Assembly (NCBI GenBank): GCA_910584605.1
Contig: CAJUAW010000001.1
Location: forward strand, 1-7,376
DNA from: an uncultured Oscillospiraceae bacterium
Lineage (GTDB): Bacteria; Bacillota_A; Clostridia; Oscillospirales; Oscillospiraceae
Length of the DNA: 7,376 bases
Reading direction: 5' to 3'
This document shows positions 1-6,626 of the stretch, piece by piece. A program made the translations under genes and the position numbers. The notes beneath the pieces were generated by a model that was given only the letters and a program-made list of their open reading frames with translations, had not been told where the DNA came from and did not search any database. Positions within the stretch are counted from its first letter, which is position 1, and each line of letters opens with the position of its first letter.

Positions 1-41
1 AGCTTGTGTGACTGGAGTTCAGACGTGTGCTCTTCCGATCT
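1..41. other. Illumina adapter remnant at contig end (artefact)
   Basis: Positions 8-41 match, base for base as I recall it, the 34-nt Illumina TruSeq/multiplexing read-2 adapter, beginning GTGACTGGAG and ending CTCTTCCGATCT. Positions 1-7 lie where the i7 index sits in the P7 adapter and are probably a barcode remnant. Genuine genomic sequence therefore starts at 42. The stretch is not a gene or regulatory site, and it truncates the minus-strand membrane protein gene that follows. Confidence 0.96.
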
Positions 42-701
42 GTCGTCCACAATCCATAGCTCCAGGATGCGGGTGGTGCGCCGGCGGTTGTTGCTGTAGT
101 GGGTCCTGATCTCGTCCCGGAGGAATACCCCCCGGATGCGGGCAATGGAGGTGACCTCGTCACCGAAGACCCACTCCTTCCCAATGGCCACCCGGTCAAA
201 CCACTGGCCGTTCTCCCGGATATCCTTGTCCACCATGGCAAACAGCTCCTCCACCGGAGGAGCCTCCTCCGGGTAGGGCAGCTGGGAACGGATGGATTTG
301 GCCAGCTTGCTCTTTGCCGGGCAGAAGGCATCCCGCAGATCGGTATAGGCCTCGATAAGGCCCAGGGCCGTACCGCCCAGGCACAACACTGCGGTGAATA
401 TGGTAAAAGCCCAGTCTTTCAGCTCCCATAAGGAGCGGTCCTCCTGCATCTGCATATAGAAGCACACGCCCCCGGCAAAACCGAAGAACAGATACAGCAG
501 CGCCCAGAACAGCTTGGCCAGCCCCTTCCGGGTCCGGTCCAGACAGTAGCTGCCCTCCGGGGCGCTTTTGGCCTTTCTTGTCGCTCCACAGGCCACCAGA
601 ATCAGCGCGGCCCACAGATAGCCGATCATCCTCCCCGCGATCAAAAAGGCAACGCCGTACAGCAGCCAGTTCCAGGGCCATTTGAGCTGAAACTTTTTCA
701 T
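42..701 (-). CDS. Multi-pass membrane protein of unknown function, C-terminus cut off
   Basis: I do not recognise a named family. The frame is open for 220 codons from ATG at 701 to position 42, where adapter sequence replaces the genome, so the stop codon is missing. Three hydrophobic segments are visible: residues about 12-38 (possibly a hairpin broken by Arg24), 61-83 and 97-117. They are followed by a soluble, charged tail from about 120 that contains IGKEWVFGDE and IRGVFLRDE around residues 173-197. The start is supported by GGAGG at 711-715, nine bases upstream. The gene lies only 15 bases after the glycosyltransferase stop, so it is most likely the third gene of the glf operon. It may support glycan export or assembly, but that rests only on position. 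The tail looks like a cytosolic domain of a membrane-anchored hypothetical protein. Existence as a gene is fairly sure; function is unknown. Confidence 0.8.
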
Positions 702-716
702 ATTCCCCCGCCTCCG

Positions 717-1745
717 TCAGTTGAACTTATAAATCTTCTGCGCAATCCGGTACAGGGCCACGGACAGCCTCCGTCCCGGCGCGGTGGGCAGGTTGGTGGC
801 GGCGGGGACGGCAAAGTAGCGCATCCTGGTGTAAAGCCCCTTGTCCACCGTCCGCAGATACTCCCACAGCTGGGTCCGCTTGCCCAACGACTCGGGGCTG
901 CCCTCCATGGTGAGGAAAATGGAGGAAATGGTCATCATAATGGCCAGATAGTTGTACATATACCGGGCCAGCTTTTTGTTCTGTTTGGCCACAAAGCGGA
1001 GATTCCAGCAGTCGATCATATGGTAGTTCACCCGGAGCTGCTGGTCCACCCGGCCCATCATCACGCTCTCGTTCACGCTCTGGTCCGCCCGGCCGATGAA
1101 GTAGCGGTACAGGTCCACATCCATATAGTAGAGGTTGCGCACCAGGGGCAGAGGCTCATACACAAAGATGTTATCCACATAGAAGGTGTGCTTTGGCAGC
1201 TCCAGCTGGCAGTCCCTCAGAATCTGAGTGCGGTAGATGACGCTGTGCATCAGCAGATACTGCCCCGGCTTAAAGCGGCCGACGTGCTTCCAGTTGAACA
1301 CCCGGCCCACCGGGAACACATTTCGGTAGTGCACCGCCCGCTGGGTGTTGTCCTCCACGTGCTCGTAGACGTAGTTGGCAATCATCAGGTCCACCGGCTT
1401 GCCGTCCCGGACAAACTGGCGCAGCTTGTCCAGCACCTGGTGCAGCGCGTCCACATCCAGCCAGTCGTCGGAGTCCACCACCTTATAATAAATGCCCTGG
1501 GCGTTGCGGATGCCCTGGTTCACCCCCTCGCCGTGGCCGCCGTTCTCCTGGTGGATGGCCCGGACGATCTCCGGGTACTGCTCGGCGTAGCGGTCGCAGA
1601 TGGCGGGGGTGTCGTCCTTGGTGGAGCCGTCGTCCACCAGGATAATCTCGATGTCGTCCCCGCCCTGGAGCAAGGTGTCTACGCAGTGCTCCATGTAGGC
1701 CGCCGAGTTGTAGCAGGGGACGGCGAAAGTAATCAGCTTTTCCAT
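717..1745 (-). CDS. Glycosyltransferase family 2 (GT-A fold), 342 aa
   Basis: A GT2 enzyme predicted to transfer a sugar from a nucleotide-sugar donor onto a growing surface glycan on the cytoplasmic side. The N-terminus shows the GT-A signature: a start strand with VPCYNS (residues 9-14), the nucleotide-binding VDDGS (37-41), the NGGHGEGVNQG turn (69-79) and the metal-binding DSDDW (91-95). HTFYVDN at about 186-192 lies where GT2 enzymes carry the acceptor-side catalytic acidic region. The C-terminal third (from about 250) is helical and basic, ending in an amphipathic tail that may touch the membrane; no certain transmembrane segment is seen. The ATG at 1745 has an AAAGGAG ribosome binding site about ten bases upstream and sits 15 bases after the glf stop, so the two are co-transcribed. 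With a UDP-galactopyranose mutase next door, a galactofuranosyltransferase role is attractive, but the sequence alone does not prove donor specificity. Confidence 0.9.
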   Translation of the reverse strand: MEKLITFAVPCYNSAAYMEHCVDTLLQGGDDIEIILVDDGSTKDDTPAICDRYAEQYPEIVRAIHQENGGHGEGVNQGIRNAQGIYYKVVDSDDWLDVDALHQVLDKLRQFVRDGKPVDLMIANYVYEHVEDNTQRAVHYRNVFPVGRVFNWKHVGRFKPGQYLLMHSVIYRTQILRDCQLELPKHTFYVDNIFVYEPLPLVRNLYYMDVDLYRYFIGRADQSVNESVMMGRVDQQLRVNYHMIDCWNLRFVAKQNKKLARYMYNYLAIMMTISSIFLTMEGSPESLGKRTQLWEYLRTVDKGLYTRMRYFAVPAATNLPTAPGRRLSVALYRIAQKIYKFN

Positions 1746-1760
1746 TGGTCGTTCTCTCCT

Positions 1761-3017
1761 TTACGCCAGCCGCTCCGCCAACTCCAGAGCCCGAGCGGCG
1801 ATGGCGTCCATGTTGTAGTACTTATATTCGGCCAGACGGCCCAGCAGGTAAAGCTGCTGTTTTTTGTCCGCCTCCGCCTTGTATTTGGCGTACAGGGCGT
1901 TGTTCTCGGGGTTGATGATGGCGTAGTAGGGGGTCTCCTGGGGGGCACCGATGTAGGGGCGGGAGTACTCCTTCACGATGGTGGTCACGCCGGGCAGGTC
2001 CTGGCCAGTGAGGTGCTTAAACTCGGTAATGCGGGTGAAGTCCTCGTCCACCGTGTAGTTGACGGTGCCGTGGGTCTGGTAGAAGCCGCCGCCCCGGAGG
2101 GGGTGGTCCGGGTCGGGGTAGGGCATGCCGGGGGCGCTGTGGTCCCGGTCCTGCCAGGTCTCGAAAACAAAGTCCAGGGTCCGGTAGGGCAGACGGCCGT
2201 AGCACAGGCCAAAGAACTCGTCCAGAGGGCCGGTATAGATCAGGGGGACGGACAGGGGCATCCCCGCGCCCTGGAGGAAAATGTCGTACTCCTCCAGGGA
2301 CAGGTACTGCCGCACGTCGGTGTTCAGCAAAACCTCGATGTTGGGGTGGTCCAGCATCCGCTGGAACATTTTGGTGTAGCCCTCCAGGGGCATACCCTGG
2401 TACTCGTCCTGGAAGTAGCGGTCGTCCCGGGAGAGGAACACCGGCACCCGGGCGGTGGTGTTGGGGTCGATCTCCTCCGGCTTCTGGCCCCACTGCTTCA
2501 TGGTGTAGTGGACGAAGACGTGCTCATAGACGTAATCCGCCAGGGCGGCGATCGACCGGTCCGGGTTCTGCCGCAGCTCCAGAATGGTGACCTTTTTCTC
2601 CGCGCCGTAGGCGGCGATGAGCTTATCCCCCAGCTTTTTGCCCTCCTCGGGACCGAAAGCGGTCTCCAGAGAGGTGAGGTTGAAGGGGACGGGGTATTGC
2701 AGCCGCCAGCCGGGCCTTCCGCCGCCAGCCGGGTCGGGGATGTTGGCTACCACCCGATGCTGGTAGTCCCGCCACTCTGTAAATCTGGACAGGAAGTCAA
2801 AAACCTTTTTATCGTTGGTATGGAAGATGTGGGGGCCGTATTTGTGAATCAGCACCCCGTGGCCGTCCAGGCAGTCGTAGGCGTTGCCGCCGATGTGGTC
2901 CCGGCGCTCAAAGACCCGCACCTTTTTCCCCTTCTCCGCCAGGGCCCGGGCGGATACCGCGCCGGCGTAGCCCGCTCCGGCCACCAAAACGTCATATGTC
3001 TCCAATCTGATGTCCAT
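1761..3017 (-). CDS. glf: UDP-galactopyranose mutase, 418 aa
   Basis: A flavoenzyme that interconverts UDP-galactopyranose and UDP-galactofuranose in the cytoplasm, supplying UDP-Galf for surface polysaccharides. Visible hallmarks are the FAD-binding GAGYAGA (residues 14-20), ERRDHIGGNAYD (37-48), GPHIFHT (61-67), PFNLTSLETAFG (111-122), KQWG (174-177), the DDRYFQDEYQGMPLEGYT block (198-215), GRLPYRT (274-280) with the substrate-contacting Arg, TRITEFKHLTGQ (328-339) and GRLAEYKYYNMD (393-404). It is somewhat longer than the usual 365-390 residues, because of Gly/Pro-rich inserts near 95-104 and 290-312. The frame is open upstream to 3206, but ATG at 3017 is chosen because AGGAAAGG directly precedes it, a promoter lies at 3047-3074, and the next residues are the normal UGM N-terminus. 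It is the first gene of a three-gene leftward operon. Confidence 0.97.
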   Translation of the reverse strand: MDIRLETYDVLVAGAGYAGAVSARALAEKGKKVRVFERRDHIGGNAYDCLDGHGVLIHKYGPHIFHTNDKKVFDFLSRFTEWRDYQHRVVANIPDPAGGGRPGWRLQYPVPFNLTSLETAFGPEEGKKLGDKLIAAYGAEKKVTILELRQNPDRSIAALADYVYEHVFVHYTMKQWGQKPEEIDPNTTARVPVFLSRDDRYFQDEYQGMPLEGYTKMFQRMLDHPNIEVLLNTDVRQYLSLEEYDIFLQGAGMPLSVPLIYTGPLDEFFGLCYGRLPYRTLDFVFETWQDRDHSAPGMPYPDPDHPLRGGGFYQTHGTVNYTVDEDFTRITEFKHLTGQDLPGVTTIVKEYSRPYIGAPQETPYYAIINPENNALYAKYKAEADKKQQLYLLGRLAEYKYYNMDAIAARALELAERLA

Positions 3018-3046
3018 CCTTTCCTGGTCAGCTTTTATCCGGTCAT

Positions 3047-3074
3047 AGTATAGCACAATTTCCCAGGAAAACAA
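3047..3074 (-). promoter_or_regulatory. Extended -10 sigma-A promoter of the glf operon
   Basis: On the minus strand, TTGTTT (3069-3074) is separated by 16 bases from TATACT (3047-3052). A TG dinucleotide one base upstream makes it an extended -10 (TGCTATACT). The predicted start of transcription lies near 3040, giving a short leader of about 23 bases before ATG at 3017. Confidence 0.72.
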
Positions 3075-3077
3075 CTT

Positions 3078-3097
3078 AAAATTCCTTAAAGAATTTT
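3078..3097. repeat. Perfect inverted repeat in the glf / sigma-factor divergent region
   Basis: AAAATTC (3078-3084) and GAATTTT (3091-3097) are perfect reverse complements around the 6-base spacer CTTAAA. The element is AT-rich within GC-rich surroundings and begins three bases upstream of the glf -35 box. It could be an operator or an UP-element-like activator of glf; neither is proven. No T-tract placement supports a terminator. Confidence 0.5.
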
Positions 3098-3107
3098 CGC
3101 CGCCCGC

Positions 3108-3137
3108 GTTACCTTTTGCCCCGCTCAGCCGTAATAC
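3108..3137 (+). promoter_or_regulatory. Weak candidate promoter for the sigma/anti-sigma operon
   Basis: GTTACC (3108-3113) followed after 16 bases by CGTA (3130-3133) has the spacing of an ECF-type promoter, which would suit autoregulation. The -35 lacks a clear AAC core. The same place reads as a poor sigma-A promoter (TTACCT, 17 bases, TAATAC). The evidence is spacing and position only. Confidence 0.25.
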
Positions 3138-3163
3138 AAACAGAGAGACAAGGAGGTGGTCCC

Positions 3164-3628
3164 ATGACTCAGGCCGAGGAGCTGTTCGCTCAGGTTTGGG
3201 AGGCATATGGCCCCAGGCTGTACCGCTTCTGCCTGCTGCAGATGAAAAACCAAGCGGATGCGGAGGACGTACTGCAGGACGTCCTCATCAAGCGGCTGTA
3301 CCAGGCGCCCCAATTCAAGTCCCCGGAGCACGAGCGGAACTGGCTGTTCCAGGTGGCCATCAACCTGTGCCGGGACGAATGGCGGCACCGCCGCCGGTCG
3401 GAACTGTCCCTGGAGGCGGCGGCCAACGTATCGCTGCCCCCGGCGGATCTGTCCCTGCTGGAGCAGGCCGCCTGCCTGTCGGAAAAGCAGCGCACCGCCC
3501 TCCATCTCTACTACTACGAGGGGTACACCGTCCGGGAGATCGCGCGGCTGCTGGGCGTGACGGTCCCCACCATCAAAATGAGACTGAAGCGGGGCCGTGA
3601 GGCCCTGCGGAAGGAGTGGTCAGAATGA
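3164..3628 (+). CDS. ECF-type (sigma-70 family) sigma factor, 154 aa
   Basis: A small RNA polymerase sigma factor with only regions 2 and 4, which redirects transcription in response to a signal, usually from the envelope. Region 2 spans about residues 8-77, with YGPRLYRFCLLQMKNQADAEDVLQDV (15-40) for core binding and -10 melting, and the NWLFQVAINLCRDEWR helix (59-74). A linker of about 25 residues follows. Region 4 spans about 100-150, with LSEKQRTALHLYYYEGYTVREIARLLG and the DNA-binding helix VTVPTIKMRLKRGREALR (132-149). ATG at 3164 is chosen over an upstream in-frame ATG at 3116 because AAGGAGG (3150-3156) sits seven bases ahead of it and conserved sequence starts there. Its TGA overlaps the ATG of the next gene (ATGA), so the partner is translationally coupled. 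It is divergent from glf. The target promoters are unknown. Confidence 0.94.
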   Translation: MTQAEELFAQVWEAYGPRLYRFCLLQMKNQADAEDVLQDVLIKRLYQAPQFKSPEHERNWLFQVAINLCRDEWRHRRRSELSLEAAANVSLPPADLSLLEQAACLSEKQRTALHLYYYEGYTVREIARLLGVTVPTIKMRLKRGREALRKEWSE

Positions 3629-4737
3629 CGAACCCGTATCACGACGCAATGGACCGCTGCACCCCCCCGGAGGGGCTGCGGGAGCGGATGGAAGAAAACG
3701 TCCTGGCAGGCCGGCCAAAACGGAGCAAGACCTTCAAGCCCAGGGGCTTCCGGAAAAAGACGGCGGCGGTCCTGCTGGCGGCAGCCCTGCTGCTGGGAAC
3801 CGGCGCCACCACCACCTGGGACCCCCTGTTCATCCGCCGCTTCGGGCCCGGCGCAGCCCTGTCCGCCCTGGGCGGGGCGGTGTTCCAGGAGGTAAACGTC
3901 ACCTCGGTGTGCGACGATGTGTCCCTCACCGTCACCCAGGCCCTGAGCAGTGACAGGACCATCTACCTCCTGCTGGAGTACCAGCTGCCCGAGGGCTTCT
4001 CTCCGGGGGAGGGGGAGCGGCTGAGTTACCCTGGCGCCGTAAAATATTACGGCACCGGGGACTATACCTGGGAGGAGCTCAAGGCGGTGGAGGAACACCT
4101 CTGGCAGGACTACGACTGGTCAACGAACCTCTCCTATGGCGACTACTTTGACCGGGAGGACTTCGTTCTGGCCCCCTATGACCTCACCCACAGCAAGGAC
4201 GGAAACGGAAATTCCAGCGGCAGCGCCAGCACAAAGGACTACGACCAGTCAACCAACACCATTACCTGGCTGTACACCCACGATTTCAACACCGGCTGGA
4301 GCCTGAATGAGCAGCCCCTCACCGTTTTGGTCACCCCGCCTATCCTGGAGCGCGAGGACGGGACCAGGAGCGCCGTCACCGGCCACCCGGCCATTGTCAC
4401 CTTCCAGCCCGCCTACGACGGGCCTCAGGCCCTCACCGCCCGGCTGGAGGAGGGAGATGTAACAATTTCCGCCACCCTGTCCCCTTTCTCCCTGGCACTG
4501 GAGGCGGAGGGCATGGGCTATCCCTACTATGAGGACATGGTGAAGGACACCCGCCTGGTCACCCGGGACGGCACGGAGAAAGCCGTCAGCCTGATGGGCG
4601 TCACCGGCGGCGGCGGCAGCTTCGGCCCCGAGGGGCAGCCGCAGGAGGTCTCGACCATCCTCCACTTCCTGCTGATTACCGACATTGGCAGCTATACCGC
4701 CATCCGCATGGGGGACTATGAGATCCCGCTGAGCTGA
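3625..4737 (+). CDS. Single-pass membrane anti-sigma-like protein (DUF4179-like), 370 aa
   Basis: The probable regulator of the sigma factor encoded just upstream. The short basic N-terminal cytoplasmic part (1-45) carries DAMDRCTPPEGLRERMEE (7-24), of a kind seen in Clostridia anti-sigma partners. One transmembrane helix (about 46-64, rich in Ala/Leu) leads to a large external domain. The strand-rich stretch around 90-120, with VTSVCDDVSLTVTQALSSDRTIYLLLEY, resembles the DUF4179 ectodomain. No HxxxCxxC zinc-binding anti-sigma motif is present. ATG at 3625 is preferred over the in-frame GTG at 3616, because AAGGAG (3611-3616) gives eight-base spacing and the ATGA overlap. The distal half (about 180-215) is Ser/Asn/Asp-rich and likely a flexible loop. 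It probably holds the sigma factor at the membrane and releases it on an outside signal; this is inferred from context and topology. Family assignment is from memory of the fold's pattern, not a search. Confidence 0.82.
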   Translation: MTNPYHDAMDRCTPPEGLRERMEENVLAGRPKRSKTFKPRGFRKKTAAVLLAAALLLGTGATTTWDPLFIRRFGPGAALSALGGAVFQEVNVTSVCDDVSLTVTQALSSDRTIYLLLEYQLPEGFSPGEGERLSYPGAVKYYGTGDYTWEELKAVEEHLWQDYDWSTNLSYGDYFDREDFVLAPYDLTHSKDGNGNSSGSASTKDYDQSTNTITWLYTHDFNTGWSLNEQPLTVLVTPPILEREDGTRSAVTGHPAIVTFQPAYDGPQALTARLEEGDVTISATLSPFSLALEAEGMGYPYYEDMVKDTRLVTRDGTEKAVSLMGVTGGGGSFGPEGQPQEVSTILHFLLITDIGSYTAIRMGDYEIPLS

Positions 4738-4750
4738 ACAAACGCAAAAA

Positions 4751-4772
4751 GGGCCGCCCGGCTGGGCGGCCC
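4751..4772. terminator. Bidirectional rho-independent terminator between convergent genes
   Basis: GGGCCGCCC (4751-4759) and GGGCGGCCC (4764-4772) form a perfect 9-bp GC stem with a 4-base loop. Read on the minus strand it ends in a TTTTT run (4746-4750) and lies 13 bases past the RCC1-SLH stop, a canonical terminator. On the plus strand it follows the anti-sigma stop, but the T-run is later and weaker (4778-4781), so termination is probably better leftwards. Confidence 0.9.
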
Positions 4773-4785
4773 TCCTGTTTTGCCA

Positions 4786-6579
4786 TTACTTCAAATTTTT
4801 GTACATCCGCAGGGCGATGGACAGGGCCTGCTCGATGGTGGCGGAGCCCTGGGGATCAAAGCTGCCGCCGCTGCCGCTGACGATGCCCTTGCCGGACATG
4901 AAGGCCACCGCGTCTCTGGCCCAGCCGCCGATGGCGCTGTCGTCCGCGAAGGTGGTCGCTCCGGCAGCGGGGATCTCGCCGCCCAGCTTGGTGTACACAC
5001 GGGACAGCATGGAGGCCGCCTGCTCCCGGGTCACCAGGGCTTCGGGGGCAAAGGTGTCCTCGGTGACGCCGTAGACAAAGCCCAGCTCCGCGGCCTGGAG
5101 GACGGCGGCGTCATTGGTGTCGGCAAAGGGATTCGCCACCGCGGCGGGGACCCGCTGGCCGCTCATAGCCTCATACAGCTTGACCGCCGTGGCGGCGAAC
5201 TGGGCCCGGGTGATGTTCACCCGGTAGTCGGCCCCCAGCTTGTCGGACACCAGCCCAGCGGAAATTGCCTCGTTCACCTGATCCTTGGCCCAGTCACTCA
5301 CTTGAAGGCCACCTGTCGGTTGCTCAGGCGCAGTGGTAGACACAGAAGCGGCCAGCCCCGTGACTTGGTCGGGAACGGTCTGAGCGGGTCCCCCACCTCG
5401 CATTGCATTTCCCTGGCCGCCGTTGCCCAGCTGGCCGAATTTGTTTGACCCCCATGCCCAGAGGGAGCCATCGGTCTTGATAGCGACGGTGTGGTCGTTC
5501 CCGCAGCTGACCGCCGCTATGTTGTCCATCACCTTCACTGGGATGTTGGAACGTTCCGTGGAGCCGTTGCCCAGCTGGCCGTAATGATTGTCCCCCCACA
5601 TCCAAAGGGAGCCATCGCTCTTGACAACGGCGGTGTGGTTGTACCCGCAACTCACCGCCGCCACGCTGTCCATCACTTTCACCGGGACAGTCTGGATGGT
5701 GTGGCCATCTTTATCTTCTGCATTCCCTGTACCGCCATTACCCAGCTGGCCAAATTGGTTGTCTCCCCACATCCACAGGGAGCCGTCGTTCTTGATGGCG
5801 GCAGTGTGACCAGTCCCGCAGCTAACTGCCGCCATATTGTCCATCACCTTCACTGGGATGTCGGAAGGTTCCACGGAGCCGTTGCCCAGATGACCGCAGT
5901 GATTTGCTCCCCACGTCCACAGGGAGCCGTCGCTCTTAATGGCGGCGGTGTGGTAACCCCCGCTACCAACTGCCACCACGTTGTCCATCACCTTCATCGG
6001 GACAGTCTGGATGGGGGGCGGCCCAAACAAGGCCTCCGAACTCCCCGAACCCGTTGAGATACCGATGCCGACCCCCTGATCATTCCCCTTGCCGCCGTTG
6101 CCCAGCGCGCCGGTGCCGTTCCATCCCCACGTCCATAGAGAGCCGTCGCTCTTAATGGCGGCGGTGTACCCGCCTCCGCCACTCACTGTCGTCACGCCGT
6201 CCATCACCTTCACCGGAGTGCTGGAATCCGTCTTGGTGCCATTGCCCAGCTGGCCGGATTGGTTGTTCCCCCACATCCAGATGGAGCCGTCGGTCTTGAG
6301 GACAACAGCGTTGGAACCTACGTAGCTGACCGACGCCACGCTGTCCATTACCTTCACTGGAACAAGGGAATCCTCCTTGGAGCCGTTGACCAAGTAGCCG
6401 CTATAATTTCGTCCCCATATCCACAGGGAACCGTTCGCATCAACGGCAGCGGTGCACCACTGCCCCGTACTGAGGATAATGCTTTCACCCGCCTTACCCA
6501 TGTCATAGGCTGAGGCAGAAACAGTCAGGCCCAGGCACACCGCTAGGGCCAGCATGAGGGATACCGCTTTCTTTTTCAT
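4786..6579 (-). CDS. Secreted RCC1-repeat propeller protein with three SLH domains, 597 aa
   Basis: A surface protein, probably exported by Sec and held on the cell wall. The signal peptide has a KKK n-region, a hydrophobic core and likely cleavage after SASA (residue 24). Seven RCC1-type repeats follow, each marked by an (D/N)GS(L/I)WxWG strand at residues 49, 97, 145, 217, 265, 322 and 370; seven blades is the number in the classic RCC1 propeller. A short linker (about 411-427) leads to three SLH units (about 428-473, 484-532 and 543-593) that normally bind secondary cell-wall polymer. The third lacks the Arg of the usual ITRxE signature. The start at 6579 has GAAAGGAG 11 bases upstream and a promoter at 6627-6655. 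In bacteria RCC1 repeats are often surface modules for protein or ligand contacts; the partner here is unknown. The gene stands alone as a single transcription unit. Confidence 0.94.
   Translation of the reverse strand: MKKKAVSLMLALAVCLGLTVSASAYDMGKAGESIILSTGQWCTAAVDANGSLWIWGRNYSGYLVNGSKEDSLVPVKVMDSVASVSYVGSNAVVLKTDGSIWMWGNNQSGQLGNGTKTDSSTPVKVMDGVTTVSGGGGYTAAIKSDGSLWTWGWNGTGALGNGGKGNDQGVGIGISTGSGSSEALFGPPPIQTVPMKVMDNVVAVGSGGYHTAAIKSDGSLWTWGANHCGHLGNGSVEPSDIPVKVMDNMAAVSCGTGHTAAIKNDGSLWMWGDNQFGQLGNGGTGNAEDKDGHTIQTVPVKVMDSVAAVSCGYNHTAVVKSDGSLWMWGDNHYGQLGNGSTERSNIPVKVMDNIAAVSCGNDHTVAIKTDGSLWAWGSNKFGQLGNGGQGNAMRGGGPAQTVPDQVTGLAASVSTTAPEQPTGGLQVSDWAKDQVNEAISAGLVSDKLGADYRVNITRAQFAATAVKLYEAMSGQRVPAAVANPFADTNDAAVLQAAELGFVYGVTEDTFAPEALVTREQAASMLSRVYTKLGGEIPAAGATTFADDSAIGGWARDAVAFMSGKGIVSGSGGSFDPQGSATIEQALSIALRMYKNLK
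5350..6462 (-). repeat. Seven imperfect tandem RCC1 repeats, alternating length
   Basis: Coding repeats within the SLH protein, spanning residues 40-410. Distances between successive motif starts are 48, 48, 72, 48, 57 and 48 residues. DNA identity is locally high: 28 bases at 5924-5951 recur exactly at 6140-6167, 216 bases apart. Longer units carry an extra loop flanked by a GNGGxGN and a QTVP motif. Confidence 0.9.
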
Positions 6580-6626
6580 CCTGAAACATTCTCCTTTCGA
6601 TCCATTCGGTGCACGAATATGGTCTC

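Noticed and set aside
196..681. A 161-codon minus-strand frame overlapping the first membrane protein.
   Set aside because: It is out of frame with the 220-codon membrane protein, has a Gly/Arg/Pro-rich composition typical of a shifted frame, and lacks a ribosome binding site.
1020..3053. A 677-codon open frame on the plus strand, antisense to glf and the glycosyltransferase.
   Set aside because: It reads through both real genes, is rich in Val/His/Leu/Gly as expected for the antisense of GC-biased codons, has no recognisable domain, and the opposite strand has clear conserved enzyme motifs.
3018..3206. In-frame upstream extension of glf to give a 481-residue protein.
   Set aside because: The extension runs through the glf promoter and the start of the sigma factor gene and has no family similarity. 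ATG at 3017 has a ribosome binding site and gives the normal UGM N-terminus.
3616..3624. GTG at 3616 as start of the anti-sigma gene.
   Set aside because: It overlaps the ribosome binding site AAGGAG; ATG at 3625 has correct spacing and the typical ATGA coupling.
5491..6057. Plus-strand open frames opposite the RCC1 repeats, with repeated VVHHLHWD-like segments.
   Set aside because: The repetition is a shadow of the repeats coded on the minus strand; no ribosome binding site or independent domain is evident.
5350..6462. Regularly spaced repeats that could be taken for a CRISPR array.
   Set aside because: Units are 144-216 bases, imperfect, in frame, and encode RCC1 blades; there are no short exact repeats with unique spacers.
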